Shown: piece by piece, positions 25,423-35,959 of the stretch | Numbering within the stretch: position 1 is the stretch's first letter | Layout: every line of letters starts with the position of its first letter | From: Arcanobacterium bovis | GTDB lineage: Bacteria; Actinomycetota; Actinomycetes; Actinomycetales; Actinomycetaceae | NCBI RefSeq assembly: GCF_004331995.1 | Contig: NZ_SJDT01000001.1 | Coordinates: 372,001 to 436,000 of the forward strand | Direction: 5' to 3' | DNA length: 64,000 nt | Translations under genes and position numbers: made by a program | Notes under the pieces: generated by a model | What the model was told of the DNA's origin: nothing | Seen by the model: only the letters and a program-made list of their open reading frames with translations | Databases searched by the model: none

Positions 25423-27898
25423 AGCCCATCCCCGGCAACACAATTCCCGAATCATTCATCACGAACGCGATGCCGAGGCAGGTTCCAATTGAAATCAGCG
25501 TGCATACCGCAACGGAGTCGAGAAGTTTCGAATACATAGCACGAGCTGCGGGAATAATGACGACGACGATCAGCGCCAAACCTGCAAGCGTCACCCAACG
25601 ATGGGACGAGGTAAAGAGGAGGCGGAGGTTCACAGAAATCTTGCGCACGATGATTTCACTCGCCTCGCCGTCCAAAATCGACTGAATGAAGTTACCCAAA
25701 TGAGTACGCGCTGAACCCGGACGTATCCAATCAACAAAAGCAACACCAAAAGCGGCGCCTACACCGCATAAGGCAAGAACACCTGCCTTTTTGACCGACG
25801 GAATCCGCCCACTCACGAGCATCACAAACACTGCAATCGCCGGCACAAAAGCGAGCGCGCCACCGAAATCGGCACCCATTGTGGGCCAAACACCGATCAC
25901 CGAAGCCACCAGCGGAAATACTGCGCTCACGAGAGCCGCCATCGTTCGAGACCATCCGCGCCCAATGAGCCAGTGAGCCACAAACCCCGCAAAGAGCAGC
26001 ATACCCGTTGATAGCAGGGCGAATGCCTCGTTACCTAGACCATAGAACCGTGCGCCAAGCAGAGTATTAAATCCCATCGGCGCATCGGACATCACTTTCG
26101 CGCCGGTTGCTGTGTCGATAGCCAGGGAAATTCCCGTTAGCGTTCCGATCACCACAAGCGGAAGAAGAATATTAAAACGGAACAAGAAGAACGTTGCTAC
26201 TGCGATTGCGAGCGCAAGAAGCCACGTGGATGTGATAATCGCCGATTGTGGATTGGCTGCGCGCCACCAGCTGTATACCATCGTGACGAAATGAGAAGCC
26301 ACCGGCACGCTCGAAATTGTCAAGCCCATGATTCCGAGCGCTACAGCCACCCATGTTTTGCGAAGGCGGGCACTGAGCGAGTCACTAATCTGGTACAGCT
26401 TGCATGCAGCGGAAGAGTTGCATAAGCGAGCCACTTTGCCCGCACGTGCAACCTCACAAGTACCCGCAACCTTATCCTCACCTGCAGCCTTACCCGTGCC
26501 GGCAAACTCACCCTCGCCTACAAATCCGCGAACACGCGTCGAATGGCGGAAAACCCCAAAAAGCAGTCCGCACGACGTGGAGATGAAAATAATCGCCGAC
26601 CACGTCATTTCCACATAAAATCCTCCACGAACCTTACGTATTTCACCAGCTTGGAGTGCCATATCGGCTAGGTTCGTACGGCGATACTCAAAACAAGAAT
26701 CGGCGCTACAAGCGGAAATATCACCAAGCGGAACCTTAGCGACGCTGCTGCCAAGAAAAGCAGGGATCGAGGTGTTGGACGGCGACGGTACATCACCGAC
26801 TCCGGCATCTTTGAGCAGCTCAAGAGCTGTAGGCAACAGCGAAGCATAAGTAATATTGCCTGTTTGGCGCACTTGAGCGCTCCAAGCCACTGTGTTTTGT
26901 GGATGCGCGCTGATGCCATTGGAAATAAAGCCAGCTTGCATCTGTTCGGCCGATCCCAGGCTTTGCAGTGACGCAAAAACAACCGTCGTGCCTGGTTCTA
27001 GTCCTGCCATCAGCGCATCAACTCGTTCGGCGTTATTCTTAGCTTGAATATCGCGATAAATTTGCGCAGGTAGGAAGTCTGCTCCGGCTCGCGTCTCCGG
27101 ATCGTTGTCTGGCAAGCGCGTGATAAAAAGCGATTTTTCGTTGGCGGCGCTTTGGCGATCTGGATCTAGTGCAAAATTACTAATCGATGCATCTACTATT
27201 GTGAGCTGGTGAGAGAGCGAAGAATCTCGTACTTGTTTAGCGAACAACTCATTGCCCAACGCAGGATCTCGATAACTCTGCGGCGCTTTTCCGTGGCGGT
27301 TAGCGGTTATATACGCTGCCTGTTTTCCTAGCGCCACGTATGTTATTCCGCTATGTTCGAGGAAGTCTCCAAAGCTACCTAACTGTAAATGGGGCGATTC
27401 CTCAGCTGACCGAATAGCAATTGATGCCCAATTGAGAAACTCTGATCCTGGAAATACGCTCGGCTCCACACATGTTGGCCGCAGTGATACAGAAGTTTTT
27501 GACACTTGACCGCCCGCGCCCATCGCCATGGCAAGATCAATCGGGCACGTCCAATCCAATAACGACGGCGGGATAACGTTGAACATCGTGCCGGAACTGG
27601 CCCATCGCGCGAGCGCCGGAGTGCTCCGCGCATTGATATAATCCCAGTTCAGAGAGTCGGTAAGAATCACGACGACGGATTTTTTGGTGGCGTTCGCAGC
27701 CGCCGGAGAGTTCGTAATACTCGGCGCGTCCGCAGCGCCCGTCCTCGTGGTAGCCGCTGTATCAGCAACCGCTTGCACTCTCAGCATTCCGCCGAGCAAT
27801 AATTGTGCAACAAGCAGGAAAAACGCTACAACAAACAGAAGTGTTCTGGCACCTGTATCCGCAAACAGTTTCCGAGATCCCATGCCATTGCGTCGCAT
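25304..27898 (-). CDS. Polytopic membrane protein with alkaline-phosphatase-like ectodomain, copy 1
   Basis: An 864-residue protein whose function is not recognised. One N-terminal membrane segment (about 19-40) precedes an extracytoplasmic domain (about 72-420) that begins VVVILTDSLNWDYI and resembles the alkaline-phosphatase/sulfatase superfamily core. The C-terminal half (about 425-840) has many membrane segments with motifs GARFYGLGNEAF, MGADFGGALAF and NDSGIVLPGMG shared with the paralogue at 32662-34998. A six-unit hexapeptide repeat lies at residues 459-494. It starts just after the HAD gene stop, so translation may be coupled. An envelope polymer or lipid-phosphate role is speculative. 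Confidence 0.75.
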   Translation of the reverse strand: MRRNGMGSRKLFADTGARTLLFVVAFFLLVAQLLLGGMLRVQAVADTAATTRTGAADAPSITNSPAAANATKKSVVVILTDSLNWDYINARSTPALARWASSGTMFNVIPPSLLDWTCPIDLAMAMGAGGQVSKTSVSLRPTCVEPSVFPGSEFLNWASIAIRSAEESPHLQLGSFGDFLEHSGITYVALGKQAAYITANRHGKAPQSYRDPALGNELFAKQVRDSSLSHQLTIVDASISNFALDPDRQSAANEKSLFITRLPDNDPETRAGADFLPAQIYRDIQAKNNAERVDALMAGLEPGTTVVFASLQSLGSAEQMQAGFISNGISAHPQNTVAWSAQVRQTGNITYASLLPTALELLKDAGVGDVPSPSNTSIPAFLGSSVAKVPLGDISACSADSCFEYRRTNLADMALQAGEIRKVRGGFYVEMTWSAIIFISTSCGLLFGVFRHSTRVRGFVGEGEFAGTGKAAGEDKVAGTCEVARAGKVARLCNSSAACKLYQISDSLSARLRKTWVAVALGIMGLTISSVPVASHFVTMVYSWWRAANPQSAIITSTWLLALAIAVATFFLFRFNILLPLVVIGTLTGISLAIDTATGAKVMSDAPMGFNTLLGARFYGLGNEAFALLSTGMLLFAGFVAHWLIGRGWSRTMAALVSAVFPLVASVIGVWPTMGADFGGALAFVPAIAVFVMLVSGRIPSVKKAGVLALCGVGAAFGVAFVDWIRPGSARTHLGNFIQSILDGEASEIIVRKISVNLRLLFTSSHRWVTLAGLALIVVVIIPAARAMYSKLLDSVAVCTLISIGTCLGIAFVMNDSGIVLPGMGFILLLPALAAGLCQIPRREQALHGHREPAQTGKSAQSLA
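26417..26524 (-). repeat. Degenerate 18-bp minisatellite encoding six hexapeptides
   Basis: On the minus strand it encodes FVGEGE, FAGTGK, AAGEDK, VAGTCE, VARAGK and VARLCN (residues 459-494 of the membrane protein). It lies between membrane segments and is absent from the paralogue, which suggests slippage expansion in a loop. Confidence 0.7.
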
Positions 27899-27900
27899 GA

Positions 27901-28842
27901 TTAGCCCAGCAATTCCTCAAGCACGAGCGCACACCCGTCAAGGTACACGTCTTCGGTCATTGCATCTGCATACGCGGCAACATACTCCGGCGCATTGCCC
28001 ATCGCTATACCAACGCCAGCCCAAGCAAGCATTTCGCAGTCATTACCTGAATCGCCCACCGCAACCGTGTGGCGGGCGTCAACGCCAAGGACATTTCGCA
28101 CATATTCAAGGCTCGTAGCTTTCGAGATTCCCACCGGCGCAATATCCATCCACGCCGACCAACCCACAGCGTATTCCATGCCATGTAAGCCCAGGTCATC
28201 CATAACGTCGAGCAATTCTAAGGCAGTCAAATGCGGGGCACGCACCGTCAAACGCGTTGCGTGTGGATCGCTCAACTGCGCAAGAGGCACAATCACCGAC
28301 TGCCCCGTGAGCTCACCGGGCGGAAATTCCCCGGTGATCTTTCGCGCCTGATCAAGCGTCTCAACTGCCATAACAGCATCAGGTAACGCCTTGGAAATAA
28401 TCTCAATTTCCCGCTGCGGATCAAAAGTATTGGACGCAACTATCGCCACCTCGGGCGTAGCTTCTTTCACGACGTCGGCCACCGGCGTCGTCCTCTCTTG
28501 CGGCGCGATTCCCCCAACACTCAACACGATTGACCCGTTGGAACACACCGCATATCCACGGCAAAAATCGAATTGCTGCATCGCCACTTGCGCCCCGGAA
28601 ATGCCGCGCCCGGTAGCGATCACCAAATTCGTTCCAGCAGCTAGATGCGCCGCAATGGCCTTTTTGACGCGCGGAGAAAGGGAAGTGTCGTGGTGCAGAA
28701 TCGTGCCGTCAATATCGAGAGCAACCATCAGCTGCGGCCCTGCGCTTGGCAGTTCAGCAGCCAAAATTGCCTCCCGCCACGCAGTGTTTGGAGCAGTGCG
28801 TGGCGGCAGTCCGCCAGAAGAATCAGACCGTGGTGCTGTCAC
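27901..28842 (-). CDS. HAD-superfamily phosphatase, Cof/class IIB type
   Basis: Cytoplasmic phosphatase of 313 residues, probably acting on a sugar phosphate or similar small molecule. Motif [13 protein letters not shown] carries the nucleophile Asp43 and acid/base Asp45, motif II is IATGRG, and motif IV is [22 protein letters not shown]. The first about 35 residues are a poorly conserved extension, so the true start could be later. The GTG start overlaps the serS stop as GTGA, implying coupled translation. Substrate unknown. Confidence 0.88.
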   Translation of the reverse strand: MTAPRSDSSGGLPPRTAPNTAWREAILAAELPSAGPQLMVALDIDGTILHHDTSLSPRVKKAIAAHLAAGTNLVIATGRGISGAQVAMQQFDFCRGYAVCSNGSIVLSVGGIAPQERTTPVADVVKEATPEVAIVASNTFDPQREIEIISKALPDAVMAVETLDQARKITGEFPPGELTGQSVIVPLAQLSDPHATRLTVRAPHLTALELLDVMDDLGLHGMEYAVGWSAWMDIAPVGISKATSLEYVRNVLGVDARHTVAVGDSGNDCEMLAWAGVGIAMGNAPEYVAAYADAMTEDVYLDGCALVLEELLG

Positions 28843-30113
28843 TTCTTAACCGGTTCAATAACCTCGCGACCACCCATGTATGGTCGCAAAGCTGCAGGGA
28901 TATAGAGCGAGCCGTCGGCCTGCTGATGGTTTTCAAGCATCGCCACCAGCCAGCGCGTGGTGGCCAAAGTTCCGTTGAGAGTGGCGACGGCGTTCGTGCC
29001 GTTTTCACCACGGAAACGCGTGTTGAGACGACGCGCCTGGAAAGTCGTGCAGTTCGAGGTAGAGGTGACTTCCATGTAGCGATTCTGCGTAGGAAGCCAA
29101 GCTTCACAATCGAATTTCTGCGCAGCTGAAGAGCCAAGATCACCAGCGGCAGTATTGATCACGCGATAAGGAAGCTCAGCCTTGGCAATCATTTCTTCTT
29201 CCCAGGCCAAGAAGCGCTCGTGCTCTTCAAGCGCGTCGGTAGGGTCGCAGTAGGAGAACATCTCCACCTTATTGAACTGGTGTACGCGAATGATTCCGCG
29301 AGTATCTTTGCCGTAGGATCCAGCCTCACGTCGGTAACAGGTAGACCAGCCAGCATAACGAATTGGTCCTTGCGTAAGGTCAATGATTTCGTCCTTGTGG
29401 TAACCCGCGAGCGCCACCTCAGACGTGCCTGTGAGGTAAAGATCGTCGGCCGGGAGATAGTAGATCTCATCTGCGTGAGCACCGAGGAAGCCAGTACCAC
29501 CCATAATGTCTGGGTTTACGAGCGTTGGCGTGGTGAGCAGAGTAAAGCCGTACTTCTCTGCCTGATCGGCTGCGGCCGTGAGCAAAGCAAGCTCCAGACG
29601 CGCACCCACGCCTTTCAGATAGTAGAAACGAGAGCCAGCTACCTTGGTGCCGCGAGCCATGTCTACGGCGTCGATCGCTTCGGCGACGTCGAGGTGATCC
29701 TTTGGTTCGAAACCTTCCGTTGCGAAATCACGCGGCTCGCCAACGTGTTTGAGCACCACGTAATCATCTTCGCCACCTGCGGGAACGCCGTCTTCAATAA
29801 GATTTGGAAGCTTGAACATCGCCTCCGTGAAGGCTTGATCGGCGGCGTTGGACTCGGCCTCTAACGCCTTGACCTGCTCCGAGAGCTCTTTAGCTTTAGC
29901 CAAAATTGCTGGGCGCTCGTCAGCAGAGGCTTGACCGATCGTTCGTGAAAGCGACTTCTGCTCCGAACGAAGATCTTCGAAAGCTTGCAGTGCCTTGCGG
30001 CGCGATTCATCGGCACTCAAAATCACGTCTACAACGGACTCATCAGCGCCACGCGCACGTTGGGAGGCACGAACTGCCTCAGGATTTTCACGAATAATGC
30101 GGATATCGATCAT
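28839..30113 (-). CDS. serS: Serine--tRNA ligase
   Basis: Class II synthetase of 424 residues that charges tRNA-Ser. The N-terminal coiled-coil arm (about 30-105) that grips the long variable arm is followed by motif 2 ([20 protein letters not shown]) and the C-terminal motif 3 ([20 protein letters not shown]). [15 protein letters not shown] is also typical. Length is standard. It begins a run with the HAD gene and the membrane protein. Two tRNA-Ser genes lie in the same window. Confidence 0.97.
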   Translation of the reverse strand: MIDIRIIRENPEAVRASQRARGADESVVDVILSADESRRKALQAFEDLRSEQKSLSRTIGQASADERPAILAKAKELSEQVKALEAESNAADQAFTEAMFKLPNLIEDGVPAGGEDDYVVLKHVGEPRDFATEGFEPKDHLDVAEAIDAVDMARGTKVAGSRFYYLKGVGARLELALLTAAADQAEKYGFTLLTTPTLVNPDIMGGTGFLGAHADEIYYLPADDLYLTGTSEVALAGYHKDEIIDLTQGPIRYAGWSTCYRREAGSYGKDTRGIIRVHQFNKVEMFSYCDPTDALEEHERFLAWEEEMIAKAELPYRVINTAAGDLGSSAAQKFDCEAWLPTQNRYMEVTSTSNCTTFQARRLNTRFRGENGTNAVATLNGTLATTRWLVAMLENHQQADGSLYIPAALRPYMGGREVIEPVKK

Positions 30114-30235
30114 ATATTAAGGATAGGCGCTCTGGGCTTTATCGGCTAATTTGCACGCCGAACTGTTCACAATTCCACTGCGAAGCCACGCGAGATTCCC
30201 TGCATAAACACTGGTTTTAACGTACGCTTAGTAAC

Positions 30236-31426
30236 ATGAGACCTGAACTCATCATCTCTATCATCGCCTTAGTTCTCGCTGTGATTGCCCTTGGCGCCAC
30301 CGCTGCTGTGTACTATATGCTGCGAAAGCCACATGCCGCTCAGCCAGCGAATATGCCCACCTCCGAGCCAGCGAGCGCGACTGCGCTGCTAGAGGCCGAA
30401 GCTTCCGCCGGCGAGATTCTCGACGGCCCGCCCCACGTTATCTACAATCCCAGCAAAACTGCCGATTGGCGCAAAATCCGCGAAGAGCTGGTGCGTGCGG
30501 CCGACGCCGCCGGTTTGCCTGAACCGGTATGGATTAAGACGACGGAGGAGGACCCTGGTTTTGGTCAGGCTCGCCATGCGTTAGACAACCGTGCCTGCGT
30601 TGTTATTGCTGCGGGCGGCGATGGAACGGTTCGTGCCGTTGCGCAAGTACTCGCTGGCACCAGCACACCGCTCGGCATTATGCCTGTTGGCACTGGCAAT
30701 CTTTTGGCCCGAAATCTAGATTTCCCGATTCAGTCCATCAAAGATCTTGCGCAAATCGCTCTCACTGGCATCAATAAGTGTTTCGATGTGGGACGCATCA
30801 ATATTGAGGAAACGTTGAGCGAAAGCCAAATAGAGAGTCAATCAGAGAACCAGACAGACGACGGCTCGGCCGCACCAGCTGGTCATCATGCCTTTATGGT
30901 GATGGGCGGTGTGGGATTCGATGCCGATTTGATGGACTCTACCAAGTCAGAACTCAAAGATCGGATCGGCTGGCTCGCATATGTGCAGGCTGCAGGCACA
31001 CATCTTTTTTCTTCCAAGCTCAAAGCGCAATTGCAGCTCTCGGCCAATCGGCAGCCGGTAGACGTGGAGGCCCGCTCGGTGATGTTCCTCAACTGCGGCG
31101 AACTCACCGGCGGAATCGTGCTCGAACCTCATGCCGATCCAGCTGATCAATGGCTCGACTTGGCAGTTCTTGACGTGCGCGGAGGAATCCTCGGCTGGTT
31201 CGATCTAGCGCGCCGCGTGATCCTCAAAGGAATCGGCTTCCAAGCGCACGACCTCATCAAACAAAACGTCGTAGCTGGTCACATCACCACACGGCGCATT
31301 CGCGAGTGCCGCGTAGCCCTGGAAAGACCTCAGCAGCTACAGCTCGACGGCGATGTGCTCGGCGTCGTCCAGGACTTCACCGTGGAAGTTTTGCCACAGT
31401 CACTCTACATCCGCACTCGGCATTGA
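30236..31426 (+). CDS. Diacylglycerol kinase-family lipid kinase
   Basis: Membrane-anchored lipid or sphingosine-type kinase of 396 residues. One N-terminal membrane segment (about 5-28) is followed by the catalytic domain with the ATP-binding GGDGTVRA and PVGTGNLLARNL motifs, then a beta-rich C-terminal domain with VGFDADLMDST. A Ser/Gln-rich insert (residues about 198-220) separates sub-blocks. The frame ends 27 bp inside the convergent pheA gene. The lipid substrate is not known; phosphatidylinositol-type or diacylglycerol substrates are common in the family. Confidence 0.88.
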   Translation: MRPELIISIIALVLAVIALGATAAVYYMLRKPHAAQPANMPTSEPASATALLEAEASAGEILDGPPHVIYNPSKTADWRKIREELVRAADAAGLPEPVWIKTTEEDPGFGQARHALDNRACVVIAAGGDGTVRAVAQVLAGTSTPLGIMPVGTGNLLARNLDFPIQSIKDLAQIALTGINKCFDVGRINIEETLSESQIESQSENQTDDGSAAPAGHHAFMVMGGVGFDADLMDSTKSELKDRIGWLAYVQAAGTHLFSSKLKAQLQLSANRQPVDVEARSVMFLNCGELTGGIVLEPHADPADQWLDLAVLDVRGGILGWFDLARRVILKGIGFQAHDLIKQNVVAGHITTRRIRECRVALERPQQLQLDGDVLGVVQDFTVEVLPQSLYIRTRH

Positions 31427-32398
31427 TCGGCTGACCAGGCTTTTCACCCAAGCTCGTGCCGCATGGAAATCGCTATCTGCGGTACCTGCCAAGAGTTTTG
31501 TTTTCACGCCAGCTGCCGAGGGATACGAGCCAAGGAAAGTCACCTTGGGGCTCACGCGATGCAAAGCAACCAGCGTGGACTGAATCCGCTCGTCGAAAAT
31601 ATGCCCCTCGGCGTCGATAGAAAACGCGTATCGACCCAAAGAATCTCCGATCGGACGCGACTCAATCCGGGTGAGATTCACCCCATGAGCTGCAAACTGT
31701 TCGAGCAGCGTAAGCAAAGCACCAGCTTCATCTGTAGGTAGCTGCACCATCAAAGTCGTTTTATCAGATCCGGTACGCGGCGGCACTGCGCCAGCCGCGC
31801 CTATCATCACGAAGCGAGTGACGGCGTCGGGATTATCGGCCACATCCGCACTCAACACCTCGAGACCATACTGTTGCGCTGCGAGAGGTGAGACGAGCGT
31901 GGCGTCGTATGCGGCGTCGTCGTAAGGAAGCGTGAGGCCTTTGGCACCTGCTGCGGTTGACGTCGCCGGAAGATGGACGACGTCGGGCAGGTGGGTGAGG
32001 AGCCAGTTTCGGCACTGCGTCCAGGCGGCGTTGTGAGTGGAGAGCCGCTTAATGCCCGCAAGCTTCGTTCCAGGGCGAACAGCGAGCACGAAGGAAATCT
32101 GTTGCAGTACTTCGGCACCGATAATCAGGTCGGCGCTTTGTGCGAGGGTGTCGAGAGTTGCGTTGATGCCACCTTCGACCGAATTTTCAATAGGGACGAC
32201 GGCGAAATCAGCCTCGCCCTCGCGCACCATTTTTATTGCGCGGGGAGCGTCAATTGCAGGAATATGCGTGGTATTGGAGTCCTCAGGAGCGATGGCATTG
32301 AGCGCCTGCTGGCAAAAAGTGCCGCGCGGACCGAGAAATGCGAAACGGGTTGGGCTGGTTGTGGCAGCCGCGTGCGCCGATGTAGTTACGCCATCCAT
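31400..32398 (-). CDS. pheA: Prephenate dehydratase
   Basis: Converts prephenate to phenylpyruvate in phenylalanine synthesis. The 332-residue protein has FLGPRGTFCQQAL at the start, the catalytic Thr in the VTRFVMIG motif, and a C-terminal regulatory ACT domain with the phenylalanine-binding ESRPIGDSLGRYAFSID segment. No chorismate mutase domain is fused. GGAG precedes the ATG. It overlaps the lipid-kinase gene tail to tail by 27 bp. Confidence 0.95.
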   Translation of the reverse strand: MDGVTTSAHAAATTSPTRFAFLGPRGTFCQQALNAIAPEDSNTTHIPAIDAPRAIKMVREGEADFAVVPIENSVEGGINATLDTLAQSADLIIGAEVLQQISFVLAVRPGTKLAGIKRLSTHNAAWTQCRNWLLTHLPDVVHLPATSTAAGAKGLTLPYDDAAYDATLVSPLAAQQYGLEVLSADVADNPDAVTRFVMIGAAGAVPPRTGSDKTTLMVQLPTDEAGALLTLLEQFAAHGVNLTRIESRPIGDSLGRYAFSIDAEGHIFDERIQSTLVALHRVSPKVTFLGSYPSAAGVKTKLLAGTADSDFHAARAWVKSLVSRSMPSADVE

Positions 32399-32661
32399 AT
32401 ATTCTCCTCACAGTGCTTAGCTTTTTACCACTGTAATGCTTTTAGAAACGAAGCGCTCCCAGTGAATACTATGCGGAAAGTGAATGAGATCGGGAAACAG
32501 TAGTTGAGTATCGTAGGATTGGATTGGGAAATATGATCCAAGTGTGCGTATTAAACTGCAAAGCTACCTTCGTGGTTGACAATGCCGCAGCTAGATTATG
32601 ATGTTTTCCACCAAAGCCTGTTTTCCGCTTAGAAATCCGCTTAGAAAGTAGACTCCCGCAC

Positions 32662-34998
32662 GTGAGCCAACCAATACTTAGCCGAAAATCGCCAGCAATG
32701 CTCCTTATTGCTGTTGTAGTAGCAATTTGTGCGATTTTTGGTGCGCTATTATTGCGCCCGACGAGCGAAACTCAAGCTTTGAGCGCGGCGAGCAATACTA
32801 AAGGTTCGAAAGAAGCAAACCACTCGCCCGTCGTCTTCATCGGTTTTTCTGGTGTGCAGTGGTCCTACGTCAATCCGCAAACCACGCCTCACCTCGCCGA
32901 ATTTGCCGGTAAAGCCGCGAGCGCAAACAATGTTGTGCGCACGCTCGATACAACTACTTGCCCTGACGACGGCTGGCTCACCGTTAATACTGGTATGCGC
33001 ACTACCTCGGCGCGTGCGAATGGCGATTCGTGTGCGCTTCTTCCTGAGCCTAAAGCCACTGGTCAATTAGGGCGTACACTGGCGATTAGCAACTGGGCTG
33101 ATTACGTTGGCGCAAATGAGTCAAATGCCTACAATCCGACACTTGGATTATTTGGCAAGCAGCTTAAGAGCGCTGGAAAACGTGTTGCAGCGGTAGGCAC
33201 AGGCGCTGCTCTTGCTGTAGCAGACGAATCTGGGCAGGTAACTGGCGATTATTTCCCGCGTGTGGAAGATATGAAGGCGCCGTTGTCGCAGTATGACATC
33301 GTAGTTGTGGATCTCGGCGACGCCCGCCACCCTGATTGGCCACTCGGTCAGGAAAATCATGCCGAAGCGGGATCTGAGCTTAAAGCTGCTTTTTCCCAGC
33401 CTCAACAAGCTCCCGAGCAGCTCATGGCCAGCGTGAAGCAGATTGACAAAGCTTTGGGAACCGTTCTTGCCAAGATCGATCCGGCCGCTACCGTGCTGAT
33501 TGCCTCTGTTGCCGACTCAGATCAGATCACCGCGCAAATGCAATATTTCGCGGTGCGCACGCCACAGACGGAGCAGACTGGTGCCGGCGCGCTTGCTCAT
33601 GCCAGTTCAACCCGCCAACCAGGAATTGTCCAGCTCACCGACGTATTGCCGACCTTAGGCAAGCTATTGGCACTGCCTAATATATCGAGCCTCACCGGTA
33701 GCCCGATCCGCTTCGCTATCGACGACCGTTCTGCGCAAGAACGCCTCACCTACTTCACCGATGTTGAGGCACGCGCGACGGCAGTTCGCCCTGCTGTAGG
33801 GCCTTTTTATATTTTGTTTTCGGCAATATCGTTGTTGTTCATTTCCGTAGCGCTATTTTATGTGCGACGCCGGAGCTCACGTTCAACAAAGCTTGCTAAC
33901 GAGATTCAACCATCATCAGAAGAACCAAGCGAAACGGCACCGGAACTGGGAGCACGACGCTGGCGCGCGCCGTCGTTTGTTGCGTTCGGATTGCTTATAG
34001 TTGCGGCACTGCCGATTTCCACGTTCTTGCTCAATTTAGTCCCGTGGTGGCGCCTCCCCCATGCTCACATATTTTTGATCTTATTCGTGGTGCTTCTGGC
34101 CGCGTTGCTAGGAACAATCGCTTTATTCATCACGAAAAGGGATCTTTGTGCTGGTTCGTTCTGTATCGCTGCTGTTACCACAGTGGTTCTGAGCGTTGAT
34201 GCGGTGCTGGGTTCGCCTTTGCATTTTTCTTCGATCATGGGTGACCAACCGCAGTCCGGCGGACGTTTTTACGGCTTAAGCAACGCACCATTTGTACTTT
34301 TCGCCACCTCGATATTGTTCATTACCGGGTATTTGTTTGAAAAAATGCGTGCCCGCTCAGCGCCGTCATGGATACGAATTGCGGTGCTGTTATCTATCGG
34401 ATTTTTTGCCGTGGTAATCGACGGCGCGCCAAGTATTGGCGCTGATTTTGGCGGACCTCCGGCATTGTTTGTAGCTTTTGTGCTGATTGCGTTCTTAGAG
34501 GCACAGCGGAGAATGAGTTGGGTCTCCTTGCTGCTCATTGGCGGCGCCGGACTCGCTGGCATGTTCGGTATTTCCTACCTCGATTGGCGTCAACCGGAGG
34601 AGGACTGGTCACATTTTGGCCGATTCTTTGATTCGATCGTATCCGGCGACGTTTTTAAGGTGATCGCTCGAAAATTCGAATGGATGACGACGTCGGCGCC
34701 AACTTTCGTGTGGATTATTGTGATTCCGTTGGTGCTGGTTGGCGTATGGTTTGCAGTGCGGCACCGCTCAGGCATTGCTTCTCTCATCCGCCCAGATAGC
34801 GTAGATGCCGGTGGCGCTATGACTAATGCGGCTGAACGCTCCGCCATTTCCGCCGACCTGTGGATAGCTTTTATGGCTACCGTCGCCATGGTGTTTGTTG
34901 GATTGTTGATTAATGATTCTGGACTCGTGCTACCAATGATGGGAATTTTCTTTGGCGGCCCACTATGGTTGGTACCGGCAGTGAGCGCACGGCGCTAA
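32662..34998 (+). CDS. Polytopic membrane protein with alkaline-phosphatase-like ectodomain, copy 2
   Basis: A 778-residue paralogue of the protein at 25304-27898. An N-terminal membrane segment (about 12-32) is followed by an extracytoplasmic domain (about 55-370) with SPVVFIGFSGVQWSYV and TTCPDDGWLTVNTGMR, then a multi-helix C-terminal half with GGRFYGLSNAPF, IGADFGGPPAL and NDSGLVLPMMG. The usual first metal-binding Asp of alkaline phosphatases is not obvious (GFSG instead), so catalysis is uncertain. The start is a GTG at 32662 with a poor ribosome binding site. Nearby serS, lipid kinase, pheA and GT2 genes suggest envelope metabolism, as inference. Confidence 0.72.
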   Translation: MSQPILSRKSPAMLLIAVVVAICAIFGALLLRPTSETQALSAASNTKGSKEANHSPVVFIGFSGVQWSYVNPQTTPHLAEFAGKAASANNVVRTLDTTTCPDDGWLTVNTGMRTTSARANGDSCALLPEPKATGQLGRTLAISNWADYVGANESNAYNPTLGLFGKQLKSAGKRVAAVGTGAALAVADESGQVTGDYFPRVEDMKAPLSQYDIVVVDLGDARHPDWPLGQENHAEAGSELKAAFSQPQQAPEQLMASVKQIDKALGTVLAKIDPAATVLIASVADSDQITAQMQYFAVRTPQTEQTGAGALAHASSTRQPGIVQLTDVLPTLGKLLALPNISSLTGSPIRFAIDDRSAQERLTYFTDVEARATAVRPAVGPFYILFSAISLLFISVALFYVRRRSSRSTKLANEIQPSSEEPSETAPELGARRWRAPSFVAFGLLIVAALPISTFLLNLVPWWRLPHAHIFLILFVVLLAALLGTIALFITKRDLCAGSFCIAAVTTVVLSVDAVLGSPLHFSSIMGDQPQSGGRFYGLSNAPFVLFATSILFITGYLFEKMRARSAPSWIRIAVLLSIGFFAVVIDGAPSIGADFGGPPALFVAFVLIAFLEAQRRMSWVSLLLIGGAGLAGMFGISYLDWRQPEEDWSHFGRFFDSIVSGDVFKVIARKFEWMTTSAPTFVWIIVIPLVLVGVWFAVRHRSGIASLIRPDSVDAGGAMTNAAERSAISADLWIAFMATVAMVFVGLLINDSGLVLPMMGIFFGGPLWLVPAVSARR

Positions 34999-35072
34999 CT
35001 TGTGCAACTAAGCTAGCACGCCCGCAAGCAAGCGTAACCTGCCAGGATCACGCAGCGCTTCGCGATGCCCGA

Positions 35073-35858
35073 TTAATTCTCCTGGTAGGAGTTATAGGGC
35101 TCGCCCGCGATGCTTGGCTTAGAATTGCGCTGTGATTTGCTAACTCCAACTCGTCGCAATTTGCGGCTATTTACAGCAAGCAGCACATCTTTATACTGCA
35201 TAGCGCGGTGAATCTGCCCTGAGAGGTCGTTTGCCGTCGCACGATGCTTAAGATTACACGGCACTTCTTGTACTGTGAAACCTGCCGTGAGGAGGTCGAT
35301 GGTCATACCCACTTCGACACCCCATCCGGTGGCTAGCGGCTGAACAGCGTCAAAAGCAGCACGCGTGATGCACCGCTGACCAGAGAGCGGCTGCTGTGGT
35401 GACCACCCAGTAAGTTTTTCAATCGCCTTGCGCCCAAGACCCGTCACAAACCCATGACCTCCCGCGCCTGCCTGCGGTGGTAAATATGCGATTGTGCAGT
35501 CCACATTACCAGTGAGAATCGGATCGATCAGCGGTGCACATTCAGCGGCGGAGTCACCCAAATCGGCATCTAAAAACAGCAACGCACGTGGCGGCGCACC
35601 CTTGGCGTCACGCATTCCAGCCACCGACGCACCTGTGCCCATCGCGGAAGCTTTTCCGCGGTTATGGGAATGTCGCACCACTGTGGCGCCTGCAGCGCGT
35701 GCCACCTTCTGCGTATCGTCCTCGGAACCGTCGTCGACGACGATCACCAAATCAACTCGTGGAAGCGCCCAAGCAGCGCGAATAGTTGCACCTATTCTTT
35801 CGGACTCGTCTTTTGCAGGGATGACGACGGCGATGCGCTGGTTTTCTTGTACGTTCAC
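35073..35858 (-). CDS. Family 2 glycosyltransferase
   Basis: Cytoplasmic GT-A fold glycosyltransferase of 261 residues. AVVIPAKDESERIGATI and VDDGSEDDT form the nucleotide-sugar site, LFLDADLGD holds the metal-binding DAD, and SGQRCITRAAFDAV plus GWGVEVGMTID match the acceptor-side segments of dolichyl-phosphate or phosphoglycerate glucosyltransferase-like enzymes. There is no membrane segment. The start is a GTG without a clear ribosome binding site. It lies tail to tail with the polytopic protein gene and could act in the same envelope pathway. Confidence 0.85.
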   Translation of the reverse strand: MNVQENQRIAVVIPAKDESERIGATIRAAWALPRVDLVIVVDDGSEDDTQKVARAAGATVVRHSHNRGKASAMGTGASVAGMRDAKGAPPRALLFLDADLGDSAAECAPLIDPILTGNVDCTIAYLPPQAGAGGHGFVTGLGRKAIEKLTGWSPQQPLSGQRCITRAAFDAVQPLATGWGVEVGMTIDLLTAGFTVQEVPCNLKHRATANDLSGQIHRAMQYKDVLLAVNSRKLRRVGVSKSQRNSKPSIAGEPYNSYQEN

Positions 35859-35959
35859 ACATCAAATTATACGGATTTTGCAAAGAGTTTCCCTAAAATG
35901 TGCAAGGTTTCGCAATTGGAGAATGGAAACTCACATATTACCGCTGCGGGTGACTGGGT

